Positions 49,467 to 59,125 of a stretch of 64,000 bases of DNA are shown piece after piece. The notes below the pieces were generated by a model. The model was given only the letters and a program-made list of their open reading frames with translations. It did not search any database and had not been told where the DNA came from. Source of the DNA: Mycobacterium sp. (GTDB lineage Bacteria > Actinomycetota > Actinomycetes > Mycobacteriales > Mycobacteriaceae); contig JAGQTQ010000048.1 in assembly GCA_020438905.1 (NCBI GenBank), forward strand, positions 1 to 64,000. Direction: 5' to 3'. Both the position numbers and the translations under genes were made by a program. Position 1 is the first letter of the stretch. Each line of letters begins with the position of its first letter.

Positions 49467-52250
49467 TCAGTCCACCGGAACCACGGTGGGCTCCCCGCCG
49501 TACCCGGTCACCCGGACCCATCCCGGCGTGGGCCCGCCGGGCGGCACCCGGCCCTGGATCTCGGCGGTCTCGTGGGGAAAGACCGTGACGTAGTTGTCGT
49601 CGTACTCGATCGGCAGGATCTCGTCGGAATCCGGCGAGGTGAGCAGCTCCGCCCGATAGAAGAACGCGACCGTCGGGCTCGGGTTGCTCAGCCGGACGGT
49701 GACCTCGCCGGCGGATTCCCCGGCGCGCGCGGTGATATTCATCCTCGGCCTGGCGATGGTGTTGAGTGCGGTCATATCGGCCCAGCTGACCTGGGTGGTG
49801 GCGAAGGCGGTGTCGTTCTCGGGTGGTCCGAGGTCGTCGATCTGCCGCGATTGCCAATAGACGTTCTCGGTCAGCCGGGTTCCATCGGGCTCCAGCAACT
49901 CGGCGCGGACGAAGAACACCGGCGAGTCGGTCGGGCCGGGTCCCAGCGTGAGTGCCGCGGCGACGCCACCGGACTCGACGGCGATACCCTCGGCCCGGCG
50001 GTCGTCGCGCACCCGCCCGGAAAGGTCATAGATCCGCACCCGCACCCGCAGGCCCTTGCGGTCGTCAGGGCCCTGGTTCACCACGCGGACGTGGGCCTGA
50101 CGGTGCTCACCGGTGGCGTAGGAGTCGAACACCACCGACAGCGGGCGCAAGCCCTTCTTGGCGCCGTAGTAGGCCCCGCCCGGCCGCAGGTAGTAGTCGA
50201 AGATATTGCCGAAGAACGACGGCCAGTGACTGTTGAGCATCCAGTAGATCGTCATCTTGTGGCTGTCCCAGCCGCTGGCGGCGAAGGACTCGAATTGCGC
50301 ACGGGTGGACTCGTAGTGGGCCAGCTGGGCCTTGTCAGCGAACATCTCGGCGCTGGTGGACGTGCCGTATCGCAGGTCGATCACCCGCCGGATACTGGTC
50401 AGCCCGGCATTGCCCGGATTGGCGCCGGCATGGAAGTACCAGGTGTCGTTGATCGGCCACAGCTTGTCCGGCGGGATGAACGACCGCAGGCTGGCGAACG
50501 GCGGGATGTGCTCGTTGTCGCCCTGCTCGGCGCTGGATCCCCGGGCCGCGCGGTAGCGGCCGGCGAACCAGTAGGACGGCGGGCGCCAGCTGTAGGGGCC
50601 GGCCATCTCGATCCCGTCCCACAGCGGCGTCCCGTCGGGCGCGCGGGCGAAGGAGGAGACGGTGTCGACGACGGCGTTGGGCCAATGCAGATCCTCGAGA
50701 ATCCGCCGGTAGGCAAGTCGCACGTCCTCGGGCGGCCGGCCGTCACTGGCGTTGGCCCAGAGGAACACCGAGGCGTGCGGGCGCAGCATCGCGATCTGGG
50801 AGGCCAGGCTGTCCCGCGCGACCCGGTGGTCCTCGCCGTCCCACTGTTGCCATCGCTCCCACTGGTTGCAGCACATCCACCCGTACATCAGCGGGATGCC
50901 CATCTCGTCGGCCATCTCGACGAAGCGTTCCGAGGCGATCTTGGACTCCAGCCGCAGCATGTTCACCCCGAGGTCGCGTGCGTAGCGCAGGATGGCGGCG
51001 TCGCGGTCCGGGTCGTAGGAGTAGAGCAGATCCGGGGTGTAGGTGGCGCCGCGCACCAGCAGGTCGCGGCCGTTGACCCGAAGCGAGAAATCCCCGTCGC
51101 CGCCGGCGCCGCGGACCCCGTGCACGGTGCGGACGCCGAAGCGAAGTGCCGCCGTCGCGGTGGGGGTTCGGTTCTGCAGGAAGTCAATCCTGAGGTCGTA
51201 GAGGTCGGGCCGGCCCAGGGTGTAGGGCCACCACAGGTCGGGACGGATGAGGGTGAGTTGGGGGAATTCGTCGGGGGAGTAGGCGATCTCGCGCCGCTCA
51301 TCGGGTTCCAGAGACACCGGTTGTTCGACCCGGACGGTGTCCTTGCCCTCGCGGGTGATGGTCGCGCGCAGGACTCCGCGAACCGAGACCGCCGAGTGGT
51401 TGCGCACGTCGGCGTACACGGTCAGCCGGGCGCTGTCGGTGGCCGGTAGCGGCAGTTCGGTCGTCACTGCGGCCGGGCCGATGCCTACTTCGCCGAAGGC
51501 GCGAAGATGCACCGGCTTCCAGACTCCGGCGTTGCGGTCGGAGACGAAGGAGACCCCGTCTCGGTGGCCGAGATAGCGCCAATTGATCCAGTCGTACCAA
51601 CTGTCGGCCAGTTCGACACCGTCGAGGCCCTGGACCGCCCGTTCGGGAGTGATCTTGACCGCGAGCGTGTTGAGCCCGCCCGGGGCGATCGATGAGGTCA
51701 CATCGAGTTGATGGTCGGCGTACATGCCGACGATCCGGTCGCTTCCGGCGATGCGGCGGCCGTTGAGCCAGATCTCGGCCCGGTAGTTGATGCCGGGGAA
51801 ATCCAGCAGGTAGGTGGCGAAGCCCGCCGGTGCGCTGAAGGTGGTGCGGTACCACCAGTCCTGCAGGTAGAGATCCTGGGGAACCTCGGTGAGCAGGTTC
51901 GTCCCGTAGTAGAGGTTCGGGTAGACCCCGGCGTCCTGCAGGATCCCCAACACCGTGGCCGGCATCCGGGGGACGGCGGTCCAGGCCGCGTCGTCATAGC
52001 CCGCGGCCGATACCGTGGCGCCGTCGGCGGGCAGGCCGGTCGCCGAGGTGAGTTTCCAGCCCCCGGACAACTCGACGTTCTGCCCGGCGGGTGGGCTTGG
52101 CGCAGTGAGAAGCCGGTAGTCGAGAACCCGGTAGTCGCCGGCGCACAGAACCAGCAGCACGACGGCGGACAGCGCCAGCCAGGTCCTCGCCACGATGCCC
52201 GATTTTGGCAGAACCGCGGGGGAAGTCCCGACCCCACCGTGGGCCGACAT
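49467..52250 (-). CDS. membrane-anchored GH2 glycoside hydrolase, CsxA-like
   Basis: About 927 residues. An N-terminal membrane anchor (WLALSAVVLLVLCAGDYRVL) precedes a jelly-roll sugar-binding domain (ENV: DWWYRTTFSAPAGFATYLLD). Ig-like domains, the TIM barrel (LRLESKIASERFVEMADEMG) and C-terminal Ig-like domains follow. The acid/base position reads WANASDGRPP, with Ser-Asp in place of the usual Asn-Glu, and the nucleophile is probably the Glu of SSAEQGDNEHIPPFASL. Both features occur in CsxA-type exo-beta-glucosaminidases. It would act outside the cell on a glucosamine- or mannose-containing glycan. ATG 52250 is chosen for the anchor. Confidence 0.85.
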   Translation of the reverse strand: MSAHGGVGTSPAVLPKSGIVARTWLALSAVVLLVLCAGDYRVLDYRLLTAPSPPAGQNVELSGGWKLTSATGLPADGATVSAAGYDDAAWTAVPRMPATVLGILQDAGVYPNLYYGTNLLTEVPQDLYLQDWWYRTTFSAPAGFATYLLDFPGINYRAEIWLNGRRIAGSDRIVGMYADHQLDVTSSIAPGGLNTLAVKITPERAVQGLDGVELADSWYDWINWRYLGHRDGVSFVSDRNAGVWKPVHLRAFGEVGIGPAAVTTELPLPATDSARLTVYADVRNHSAVSVRGVLRATITREGKDTVRVEQPVSLEPDERREIAYSPDEFPQLTLIRPDLWWPYTLGRPDLYDLRIDFLQNRTPTATAALRFGVRTVHGVRGAGGDGDFSLRVNGRDLLVRGATYTPDLLYSYDPDRDAAILRYARDLGVNMLRLESKIASERFVEMADEMGIPLMYGWMCCNQWERWQQWDGEDHRVARDSLASQIAMLRPHASVFLWANASDGRPPEDVRLAYRRILEDLHWPNAVVDTVSSFARAPDGTPLWDGIEMAGPYSWRPPSYWFAGRYRAARGSSAEQGDNEHIPPFASLRSFIPPDKLWPINDTWYFHAGANPGNAGLTSIRRVIDLRYGTSTSAEMFADKAQLAHYESTRAQFESFAASGWDSHKMTIYWMLNSHWPSFFGNIFDYYLRPGGAYYGAKKGLRPLSVVFDSYATGEHRQAHVRVVNQGPDDRKGLRVRVRIYDLSGRVRDDRRAEGIAVESGGVAAALTLGPGPTDSPVFFVRAELLEPDGTRLTENVYWQSRQIDDLGPPENDTAFATTQVSWADMTALNTIARPRMNITARAGESAGEVTVRLSNPSPTVAFFYRAELLTSPDSDEILPIEYDDNYVTVFPHETAEIQGRVPPGGPTPGWVRVTGYGGEPTVVPVD

Positions 52251-52289
52251 GCGAGTTCGACGGGGCGGGCCGAAGTCCCGACGGAGGTC

Positions 52290-52295
52290 TAGGCT
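52290..52295 (+). promoter_or_regulatory. leaderless -10 box for the GNAT gene
   Basis: TAGGCT is followed by six bases and the ATG at 52302. Confidence 0.5.
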
Positions 52296-52301
52296 TGTGC
52301 C

Positions 52302-52961
52302 ATGACTGATCAGGACCGTGCCGTTACCCGCCGCGCCATCGCCGACGCTCTGCTGACCGCGTTGGAGAGGCGCCATGAAGTCCTCGACGCCATCGTGGAT
52401 TCCGCCGACCGCGAGGCCGCCGTGGAGGCCGTCACCGCGCTGCTGGGGAAGTCCCGGGTCGGCGCGGAGGCGGTGATGGGCATGTCATTCGACCAGCTCA
52501 CCAAGGAGTCGCGACGCCAGATCGCCGCCGAACTCGATGACCTCAACAGCCGGCTGAGCTTCACCGTGACCGAACGGCCCGCCAGCGCCGATGACACCCT
52601 GCGGCTGCGCCCCTTCTCCCACGACGCCGATCGCGATCTCTTCGGCGCCCGCACCGAGGAGATCGGTGCCGCCGGCGACGGATCCGGATCGCCGGCCGGC
52701 GACCTCGATGACGAGATCACCTCGGCACGCGATCGCCTGCGCGCCGAGGAGGCTGCCTGGTTCGTGGCTCTCGACGGCGAGGAGAAGGTCGGCATGGTGT
52801 TCGGCGAACTCGCCGGTGGCGAGGTGAACGTCCGAATCTGGATTCACCCCACCCACCGCAAGAAGGGCTACGGGACCGCCGCCCTGCGCAGGTCCAGGTC
52901 CGAACTGGCCGCCGTGTTCCCCGCGGTCCCGCTGGTGGTGCGCACCCCCGGCGGCTTCTGA
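52302..52961 (+). CDS. GNAT-family acetyltransferase with N-terminal helical domain
   Basis: A 219-residue protein. Residues 1-85 are helical and resemble the end of type IIA topoisomerase A-subunit domains (ALERRHEVLDAIVDSAD, LLGKSRVGAEAVMGMSFDQL). Residues 100-219 form a GNAT fold with the acetyl-CoA loop WIHPTHRKKGYGTAALRRSR (R/QxxGxG/A pattern). The acceptor is unknown. The following oxygenase-like gene starts three bases later. Confidence 0.8.
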   Translation: MTDQDRAVTRRAIADALLTALERRHEVLDAIVDSADREAAVEAVTALLGKSRVGAEAVMGMSFDQLTKESRRQIAAELDDLNSRLSFTVTERPASADDTLRLRPFSHDADRDLFGARTEEIGAAGDGSGSPAGDLDDEITSARDRLRAEEAAWFVALDGEEKVGMVFGELAGGEVNVRIWIHPTHRKKGYGTAALRRSRSELAAVFPAVPLVVRTPGGF

Positions 52962-52964
52962 GGA

Positions 52965-54209
52965 GTGGCGGCGGTTCCGGAGGCCTTCCGATACCCGCAG
53001 GCCCGCAGGGGCACCGGGCACGCGCGGCTCCGGGACCGCGTGTTGCGGCTCAGCGGCGTCGACCTGTTTCCGACCGATGAGGTCGCTGCGGCGTTCATCA
53101 CCGGCCTGACCGAGGGTGACCCGGTCGCGGAACGGTTCGTGGCCGAGACCTACCACGGTGAGCTCGGCGCCCGGAAGGCGCGCGAACTCGTCGAGCAGGC
53201 CCTGGAATCGGGCATCGACAACATCGGTGAGGTGCCCGATTCGCTGCGGGCCCTGGTCGAGGACTTCGAGCGCGTTCCGGACTGGGTGGACATCGACCTG
53301 GTCGAGGAGGGTGCGGCGGTTTGGCGACGGTGGGCGTACGTGTTAGGTGCGGTCGGCAACGCCGGCACGATGGACACCTACACCGAAAGCTGGCTGGCGC
53401 TGCCGCTGTCGTTGTCCGGCGGCTATGCCGGCGAGCGGGCGCTGCATCGCTATATGGAGACCTCACGCTGGTGGATCGAGGTGAGCAGGCCCGGTGCGGT
53501 GTTGCGGCCGGGTTCCGTTGCCCGGGCCATCTCGATGCATGTGCGGATCATGCACGTCAGCGTCCGGGCCCGGGTCAAAGAGCACCCTGAGTGGGATTAC
53601 CAGCGGCTGGGTCTGCCGATCAGCCAGTCGGCGATGCTCCTGACCCTGCTGGGGGGTAGCGTCGCCCCGGCGCTGGGCCTGACGGCACTGGGATTCATCA
53701 CCTCACCGCGGGAGATGCGCGCGGTGCTGCACTTCAACCGGTACTGCGGACATCTGGTCGGCGTGCGTTGCGAGGGCTACTTTCCGGAGACGGTGTTGGA
53801 CGCATGGCGGATTCTGTTCATGGCCGACTCGGCGCGCAGCTACGACTCGGCACAGACCGGCGCCGAACTCGTCGAGTCCTTCGTACCGGCATTCGCCCCC
53901 AAAGCCGGCCAGCGCGGCCTGAACAGGCTGCGCGCCGGATACCACTACCGGGTGCAGGCGGGTTATTCCGGCCTGTTCATGCTGCCGTGGAATCGGAAGC
54001 GCTATGCGCTGCCATCACCGGTGCCGGGGATGGCGCTGCTGCTGCTGCGCGCGCCGCTGATCGCTGGGGCGGAGGTCGCTCGCCGGCTGATTCCCGGTGT
54101 GGATGAGCGCTGGCAGCGCTTCGCTCTGCGGCGTTGGGAACGGTGGTACCGCTGGCAGTCCGGGGGCAGGGACGCCGAGTTCAAGGCGGCGACCCCCCTG
54201 CGCCGATAG
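52965..54209 (+). CDS. oxygenase MpaB-family (DUF2236) protein
   Basis: A 414-residue all-helical protein of the MpaB/latex-clearing type. It has the region [20 protein letters not shown] with the conserved His and Arg residues that hold heme in Lcp-like relatives, and a later [18 protein letters not shown]. Relatives are b-type heme oxygenases or uncharacterised. Heme binding here is inferred. GTG 52965 lies three bases after the GNAT stop, so it is probably coupled, although the start itself is not certain. Confidence 0.78.
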   Translation: MAAVPEAFRYPQARRGTGHARLRDRVLRLSGVDLFPTDEVAAAFITGLTEGDPVAERFVAETYHGELGARKARELVEQALESGIDNIGEVPDSLRALVEDFERVPDWVDIDLVEEGAAVWRRWAYVLGAVGNAGTMDTYTESWLALPLSLSGGYAGERALHRYMETSRWWIEVSRPGAVLRPGSVARAISMHVRIMHVSVRARVKEHPEWDYQRLGLPISQSAMLLTLLGGSVAPALGLTALGFITSPREMRAVLHFNRYCGHLVGVRCEGYFPETVLDAWRILFMADSARSYDSAQTGAELVESFVPAFAPKAGQRGLNRLRAGYHYRVQAGYSGLFMLPWNRKRYALPSPVPGMALLLLRAPLIAGAEVARRLIPGVDERWQRFALRRWERWYRWQSGGRDAEFKAATPLRR

Positions 54210-54220
54210 TCTTCAAGCCG

Positions 54221-55492
54221 ATGAGCGCACGCGCAGGAATCCTGGTGACCGGAACCGAGGTGCTGACCGGCCGGGTCGCCGACCGCAACGGTCCGTGGGT
54301 AGCCGATCGGCTGCTCGAACTGGGCGTCGAATTGGCTCACATCACCATCTGCGGAGACCGCTTCGCCGATATCGAGGCACAGTTGAGGTTTCTGCGCTCC
54401 GAGGGTGTCGACCTGATCGTGACGACCGGCGGCCTCGGCCCGACCGCCGACGATATGACCGTCGCCGCGGTCGCCCGCTTCTGTGACCGCGACCTCGTGC
54501 TTGACAAGGCGATGGAGACCAGGATCGGCGAGATCGTGGCCGGCTGGATGGCCCGCTTCCCGGACGTCGACGCCGAGGCGCTTCGCGCCGCCAATCGCAA
54601 ACAGGCGATGGTGCCCGTCGGCGCTGAGGTCCTCGATCCGGTCGGTACCGCGCCCGGTGTGGTCGTCCCCGGTGAACCCACGGTGCTGGTGCTCCCGGGT
54701 CCGCCCAAGGAATTGCAGGGGATGTGGGCGGCAGCGGTGTCCACCGACGCGGTACGGCAGGCTCTGGCCGGCCGCACGGTGTACCGGCAGGAGACCGTCC
54801 TGATGTTCGGGGTGGCGGAGTCGGGTCTGGCCGAGACGCTGCGCGAGGCCGAACGGCTGGTAGCCGGTTTCGAAGAGCTGGAGATCACCACCTGTCTTCG
54901 GCGGGGCGAACTGGAGGTGGTCACCCGCTACGAACCCGGCGCCGAGCAGACTTACCACACGCTGATGGAACTCCTGCGCCGGCGGCACGGCGCCGCGATC
55001 TTCTCGGAGGACGGCACGGGAATCGACGAACAGGTGGCCGGATTGCTGGCGGGCCGGCGGATGGCCACCGCGGAATCCTGTACCGCGGGAATGCTGGCCG
55101 CGCGGCTGGCCGATCGCCCGGGTTCGTCGGCGTACCTCACCGGTGGCGTCGTGGCCTACGCCAATGAGGCGAAGGTGGCTCTGCTCGGTGTGGACGCTGC
55201 GCTGATCGCCGAACACGGGGCGGTGTCGGCCGAGGTGGCCGAGGCGATGGCCGCGGGGGCACTGCGTCGATTCGACGCCGACACCGCGGTCGCGATCACC
55301 GGGGTGGCAGGACCCGGTGGCGGCACCGCGGACAAGCCGGTGGGCACGGTGTGGTTCTGCGTGGCGCTGGGCGACGGACAGCTGCTGACCCGGTGCGTCC
55401 GGGTGCCCGGTGGGCGCGCCGACGTGCGGGAGCGCTCGACCACGGTGGCGATGCACATGCTGCGCCGAATCCTGACCGGCGCCGAATCCTGA
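54221..55492 (+). CDS. cinA: competence/damage-inducible protein CinA
   Basis: A 423-residue two-domain protein. The N-terminal COG1058/MoCF-like domain carries [19 protein letters not shown] and [13 protein letters not shown], and corresponds to ADP-ribose pyrophosphatase activity in relatives. The C-terminal CinA/PncC domain carries [17 protein letters not shown] and [20 protein letters not shown], and corresponds to NMN deamidase in relatives. It works in pyridine-nucleotide repair and salvage. In mycobacteria it is linked to drug tolerance. ATG 54221 is 11 bases after the MpaB stop. It corresponds to Rv1901. Confidence 0.95.
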   Translation: MSARAGILVTGTEVLTGRVADRNGPWVADRLLELGVELAHITICGDRFADIEAQLRFLRSEGVDLIVTTGGLGPTADDMTVAAVARFCDRDLVLDKAMETRIGEIVAGWMARFPDVDAEALRAANRKQAMVPVGAEVLDPVGTAPGVVVPGEPTVLVLPGPPKELQGMWAAAVSTDAVRQALAGRTVYRQETVLMFGVAESGLAETLREAERLVAGFEELEITTCLRRGELEVVTRYEPGAEQTYHTLMELLRRRHGAAIFSEDGTGIDEQVAGLLAGRRMATAESCTAGMLAARLADRPGSSAYLTGGVVAYANEAKVALLGVDAALIAEHGAVSAEVAEAMAAGALRRFDADTAVAITGVAGPGGGTADKPVGTVWFCVALGDGQLLTRCVRVPGGRADVRERSTTVAMHMLRRILTGAES

Positions 55493-55506
55493 CCAGCTTC
55501 CGGCCG

Positions 55507-56316
55507 TCAGCCGGGGGCCAGTGCCGCCCGTTCGACCGGAAAGTCGAAATAGGTGACCGGGTAGGGTTCGCCGATTCCGGCCGGGGCGTAGGTGAAGTGC
55601 CACCACTCCTTGTCGTAGTTGACGAATCCCTGCCGTTGCAGGCCCTCGACCAGCAGCAGCCGGTTCTTCGCCTGATCGCCGCCGACACGCGGGTCGGCGG
55701 TGTTGGCCAGGGTGTCGAAGCAGTCGAAGCCGGTGCCCATGTCGATCGAGTCGTCCGGAAACCGCAGGGCCTGCAGGGCGGCGCAGTCGACGAGAGGTCG
55801 GCTGGGGAGGCGTGAAGGGGCCGCGCCGGCGGCTGCCGCCAGCGGAACAAGGGTCACGTCCAGCGTGCTGCCCCGGCTGTGTCCGGACCGCTCCGCGATG
55901 TAGCCGTCGGCGAACAGCACGGACTTGTCGACGCGGGGATAGAACTCCGCTTTCATCCGCTGATCGGCCAGGTTCTCCGCCCAGCCCACGAAGTCGTCGA
56001 CCGCCCGCTGCGGCCGGTAGCAGTCATAGACCTTCAGGCTGTACCCGTCCTCGAGGAAGTCCTGCTGAGCTCGCGACAGCGCCTCTGCGGCCGGGCGGGT
56101 GAGGATGCACAAGGGCTCCCAATAGCCGTCGACCGGGTCGCCGGTGAAGTTGTGCGGGGTGATGTAGGGGATGTCGTCGAGGATGCTCGGGGCGATGTCC
56201 TGGAGTACGACGAACTCCTGCGGCGCGGCCGGAGGCGGTCCCGCGGCGGCCTGCCCAGCGCACAGGAGCAGGGCGGCGAGAACTGCCGATGCCCTGCTAC
56301 CCGAGGCCCAACGCAT
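55507..56316 (-). CDS. secreted VanX-like D-Ala-D-Ala dipeptidase
   Basis: A 269-residue M15D metallopeptidase. The signal peptide ends near CAGQAAAGPPPA. The zinc site is SGHSRGSTLDVTL (SxHxxGxxxD) with the late EWWHF motif (ExxWH). It would cleave D-alanyl-D-alanine or related peptides in the cell wall, for recycling rather than vancomycin resistance, since no VanH/VanA genes are near. The ATG directly follows the agmatinase-like stop with no gap, so the two are co-transcribed. Confidence 0.9.
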   Translation of the reverse strand: MRWASGSRASAVLAALLLCAGQAAAGPPPAAPQEFVVLQDIAPSILDDIPYITPHNFTGDPVDGYWEPLCILTRPAAEALSRAQQDFLEDGYSLKVYDCYRPQRAVDDFVGWAENLADQRMKAEFYPRVDKSVLFADGYIAERSGHSRGSTLDVTLVPLAAAAGAAPSRLPSRPLVDCAALQALRFPDDSIDMGTGFDCFDTLANTADPRVGGDQAKNRLLLVEGLQRQGFVNYDKEWWHFTYAPAGIGEPYPVTYFDFPVERAALAPG

Positions 56317-57360
56317 TCAGTCGGCCAGCGGGGACGGCGGTCCCGGTTTGGCCTTCGCGGCGTCGCGGCGGCGTGCCGCCATCCCGGCCAGCGCCTCGAA
56401 CACCACGCGATGGGCGGCGTTGACGGTCAGCTCGGCGTGGTCGTATGCCGGTGCCACCTCGACCACATCGACGCCGGCGACATCATGCTCGTAGCAGAGT
56501 TGGCGCACCATCCTCAGCAGGTCCGCGCTGGTGATCCCACCGGGCTCCGGAGTCCCGGTGCCGGGGGCATGAGCGGGGTCCAAAACGTCGATGTCGACCG
56601 AGACGTAGAGCTTGTCGGCCTTGGCGAGCGCCTCGCCGACGGCACGGCGCATCACCTCCTTGAAGCCGAGGTCCCAGATCTCCTGCATGGTGTGCCAGGT
56701 CATGCCCTGGTCCTGCATCCATTCGAAGGTGTCCTGCGGCGGCCAGTAGCCGCGCAGACCCACCTGCACAAAATGGGTGCCGGGCACCGCGCCGGACTCG
56801 ATGAGCCGACGCATCGGAGTGCCGTGGCTGGCCAGATTGCCCTCGATGATGTCGGCGGTGTCGGCGTGAGCGTCGAAGTGAACGATCCCGACGTTGCCGT
56901 AGCCGTGCACATCGGCGACCGCTGTGGCCGCCGGCCAGGTGATCGAATGGTCCCCGCCGAGAATCACCGGAACGATCCCGCGCGAGGCGATGGCGTGCAC
57001 CCTTTCGCGGATGTTGGCATGGGATCGCTCGGTCTGGCCGTGCGGGCAATAGGCATCGCCGAAGTCCACCACCTCGAGCCAGTCGAAGATCTCCAGACCG
57101 AGGTCCAGGTGGTACGTCCCCGGTTCGTATGCGGTGGCGCGGATGGCGCGGGGACCGAAACGCGCACCCGGACGGTTGGTCGTGCCCACATCGAAAGGCG
57201 CACCGACGATCGCCACGTCGGGCTGCCAGGAGTCGAGTTGTTCGGGTTCGGTCAGGAAAGGCCGCTGCCCGAAGGAGACCATCCCCGAATAGGCGATCTC
57301 AAGTTGCTCTGCCATACCCGGCGGTAGGTCGCGGGAAGGCCGGTGGTGGTCGCCGCTCAT
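56317..57360 (-). CDS. agmatinase/arginase-family ureohydrolase
   Basis: A 347-residue binuclear manganese hydrolase. Metal motifs are GGDHSITWPAA, HFDAHADT and SVDIDVLDPAHAPGTGTPEPGG. It splits a guanidino compound into an amine and urea. The entry GTTNRPGARFGPRAIR is agmatinase-like, but guanidinobutyrate or guanidine cannot be excluded. No urease genes are in the window, so released urea must be handled elsewhere. TAATGT lies seven bases before the ATG, consistent with a leaderless transcript. It leads the dipeptidase gene. Confidence 0.9.
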   Translation of the reverse strand: MSGDHHRPSRDLPPGMAEQLEIAYSGMVSFGQRPFLTEPEQLDSWQPDVAIVGAPFDVGTTNRPGARFGPRAIRATAYEPGTYHLDLGLEIFDWLEVVDFGDAYCPHGQTERSHANIRERVHAIASRGIVPVILGGDHSITWPAATAVADVHGYGNVGIVHFDAHADTADIIEGNLASHGTPMRRLIESGAVPGTHFVQVGLRGYWPPQDTFEWMQDQGMTWHTMQEIWDLGFKEVMRRAVGEALAKADKLYVSVDIDVLDPAHAPGTGTPEPGGITSADLLRMVRQLCYEHDVAGVDVVEVAPAYDHAELTVNAAHRVVFEALAGMAARRRDAAKAKPGPPSPLAD

Positions 57361-57367
57361 GGCGGTG

Positions 57368-57373
57368 ACATTA
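57368..57373 (-). promoter_or_regulatory. leaderless -10 box for the ureohydrolase gene
   Basis: TAATGT on the minus strand, seven bases before the ATG at 57360. Confidence 0.55.
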
Positions 57374-57394
57374 CCGGCCCGCCGCTGCCGAGGC

Positions 57395-58511
57395 TCAGTC
57401 CTGATCCGGCTCAGGATCTGTGTCGGCTACCCCACCAAGTCGAGGATCCAGAAGGTATTCGGCCCGGTTCCCGCCCCGCCGCCGAGCCCGGTGCATCGCC
57501 GCCACGGCCAGCCGGATCACCTCGTCGAGGACGTCATGCGGCGGGCGGTCGGCCAGCGGTCCCAACGGGGTGCTCACCACGCCGATGCTGGCGGTGAGGC
57601 CGCCCGGGGCCGCCGCGACCGCACCCCGGATCCGCTCCGCGAGCGGGGTCGGGTCGGGGCTGGTGAACACATCGGCGACCAGGAACTCGGCGTCGTCGAC
57701 GTGCCCGACCACTGCATCGCGCCGCACCGTGTCGCGCAACGCCGCGGCGACGGCGATGCGGGCCCGGTCGATGCCGCGGCGGCCATACAGGCTCATCACC
57801 GCGCCGGTGCTGTCGATGCTGACGACGGTGACCACCAGGAACCGGTCATCGTCCCGATTGCGGGCCCCGAGCAGCGCTGCGGCGAGTTCGTCGAATGAGG
57901 CCCGGTTCAACAACCCGGTCAACGGCTCCACATCGTTGCGCTCCCCGGCCGCCGCGGCGACCTTGGCGATGATTCGTGAAGCGATGAGCACCACGACGTT
58001 GATGAGCACCACGGGGATCGTCACCGCCAGCGCCGCCGGCACGTTTGTCAACGCGATCCGTACGGAAAGAGACATGATGGTGGCGGTTGCGAGCGCCGCC
58101 ACGAACACCTGCAACGGGACGCCGTGGAACAGCGCCGAATAACCGAGTGCGAACGGGAACGCCACCGAGATCAGGAGACCGGACATCGGGTTGACGCCCA
58201 CGACGGAACCCCCCCGCCAGCAACAGCGAGCCCACGATCGCGATGGTTATGGACTGCGCACGGGTCGGCCATCGGTAGCGCAACCATGGGACCGCCAGCG
58301 CAATACAGACCAAGGGCGTGACGGCCAGCAATGCTCTGCCGCCCGGAATCGGGCTGGCCGCCGGGTCGGCAGCGGCGAGCAATGGCGGTAGGCCCAAGAC
58401 CAGGATGCAGCCGGCCACCACGCGCATGGCGGTCTTCTGGTGACCTTGGGCGGTCAGCCGTGAGGTGATCACGTAGTACTGATCGGGCATGCCGCCGGTG
58501 ATGAGTTTCAT
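57395..58511 (-). pseudogene. GGDEF-family membrane protein, frameshifted at a G7 tract
   Basis: From ATG 58511 the frame reads a cytoplasmic start (QYYVITSRLTAQGHQKT) and three membrane spans up to IAIVGSLLLAGG. It then enters a seven-G run (58209-58215 on the opposite strand) and goes out of frame. The next frame, from GTG 58201, continues with SGLLISVAFPFALGYSAL and further spans, then a GGDEF-like domain (LTGLLNRASFDELAAAL). The signature reads VDDAEF and is therefore degenerate. One G fewer joins both parts into a 371-residue protein. It may be a pseudogene, a phase-variable gene or a sequencing error. The methyltransferase stop overlaps the start as ATGA. Confidence 0.8.
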
Positions 58512-59107
58512 CGGGCCGCCCGGTGCACCGACACCGCGTAGTCGCCACCGGTGAACGGCGCGCGCGCCCAGGTGGCCCAGCGGTCCACCGCAACCAGGCC
58601 TGCCGCCGCCGCCAGGTCGTCGTAGCGCCGCAGCCCGAGGCGGTCGGGCCGAAGGCTGAATCCGGCCACCATCAGACCGCCGGGGGCCAGCCGGGCGGAC
58701 AGATTCGACAGCACCCGTCCCTCAGTGCCCGGTTCGGTGAAGATCATCACGTTGCCGGCCAGCAGCACCAGGTCGACGATGCGGGGAAGCCGATCGTCAA
58801 CCCCGGCCAGATCGGACAGGTCGGCGCTGATCCAGCTCAGTTCGGGCGCTTTTGCGCGGGCCGTGCCGAGCATCTCCTCGTCGGCGTCGACGCCCACGAC
58901 GGGGTAACCCCGCCGGGCGAGCTCGATCGCCACCCGCCCGGTGCCACAGCCGGCATCCAGGACCGACCTGCCGCCGGAGTCGGCGAGCAGCGATTCAACC
59001 AGATCCGCCTCACCGTGGATGTTCTGCCCGGCGGCGGCCATGGACTCCCAGCGGCTGTCGTAGACCTCACCCCGGGGCGGCTCGTTTCGTTGCCAGCAGG
59101 TGCTCAT
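58508..59107 (-). CDS. class I SAM-dependent methyltransferase
   Basis: A 199-residue methyltransferase with motif I VLDAGCGTGRVAIELARRG, the acidic ribose contact VVGVDADEEML and motif IV around VDLVLLAGNVMIF. The substrate is unknown and there is no membrane segment. It lies upstream of the broken GGDEF gene in a four-base overlap. The start has no strong ribosome site. Confidence 0.87.
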   Translation of the reverse strand: MSTCWQRNEPPRGEVYDSRWESMAAAGQNIHGEADLVESLLADSGGRSVLDAGCGTGRVAIELARRGYPVVGVDADEEMLGTARAKAPELSWISADLSDLAGVDDRLPRIVDLVLLAGNVMIFTEPGTEGRVLSNLSARLAPGGLMVAGFSLRPDRLGLRRYDDLAAAAGLVAVDRWATWARAPFTGGDYAVSVHRAAR

Positions 59108-59125
59108 CGGTCCATCTTTGCACTA

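Noticed and set aside
55507..56316. VanX homologue considered as part of a vancomycin-resistance cluster
   Set aside because: No VanH dehydrogenase, D-Ala-D-Lac ligase or VanRS pair is present, so a wall-recycling dipeptidase is the simpler reading.
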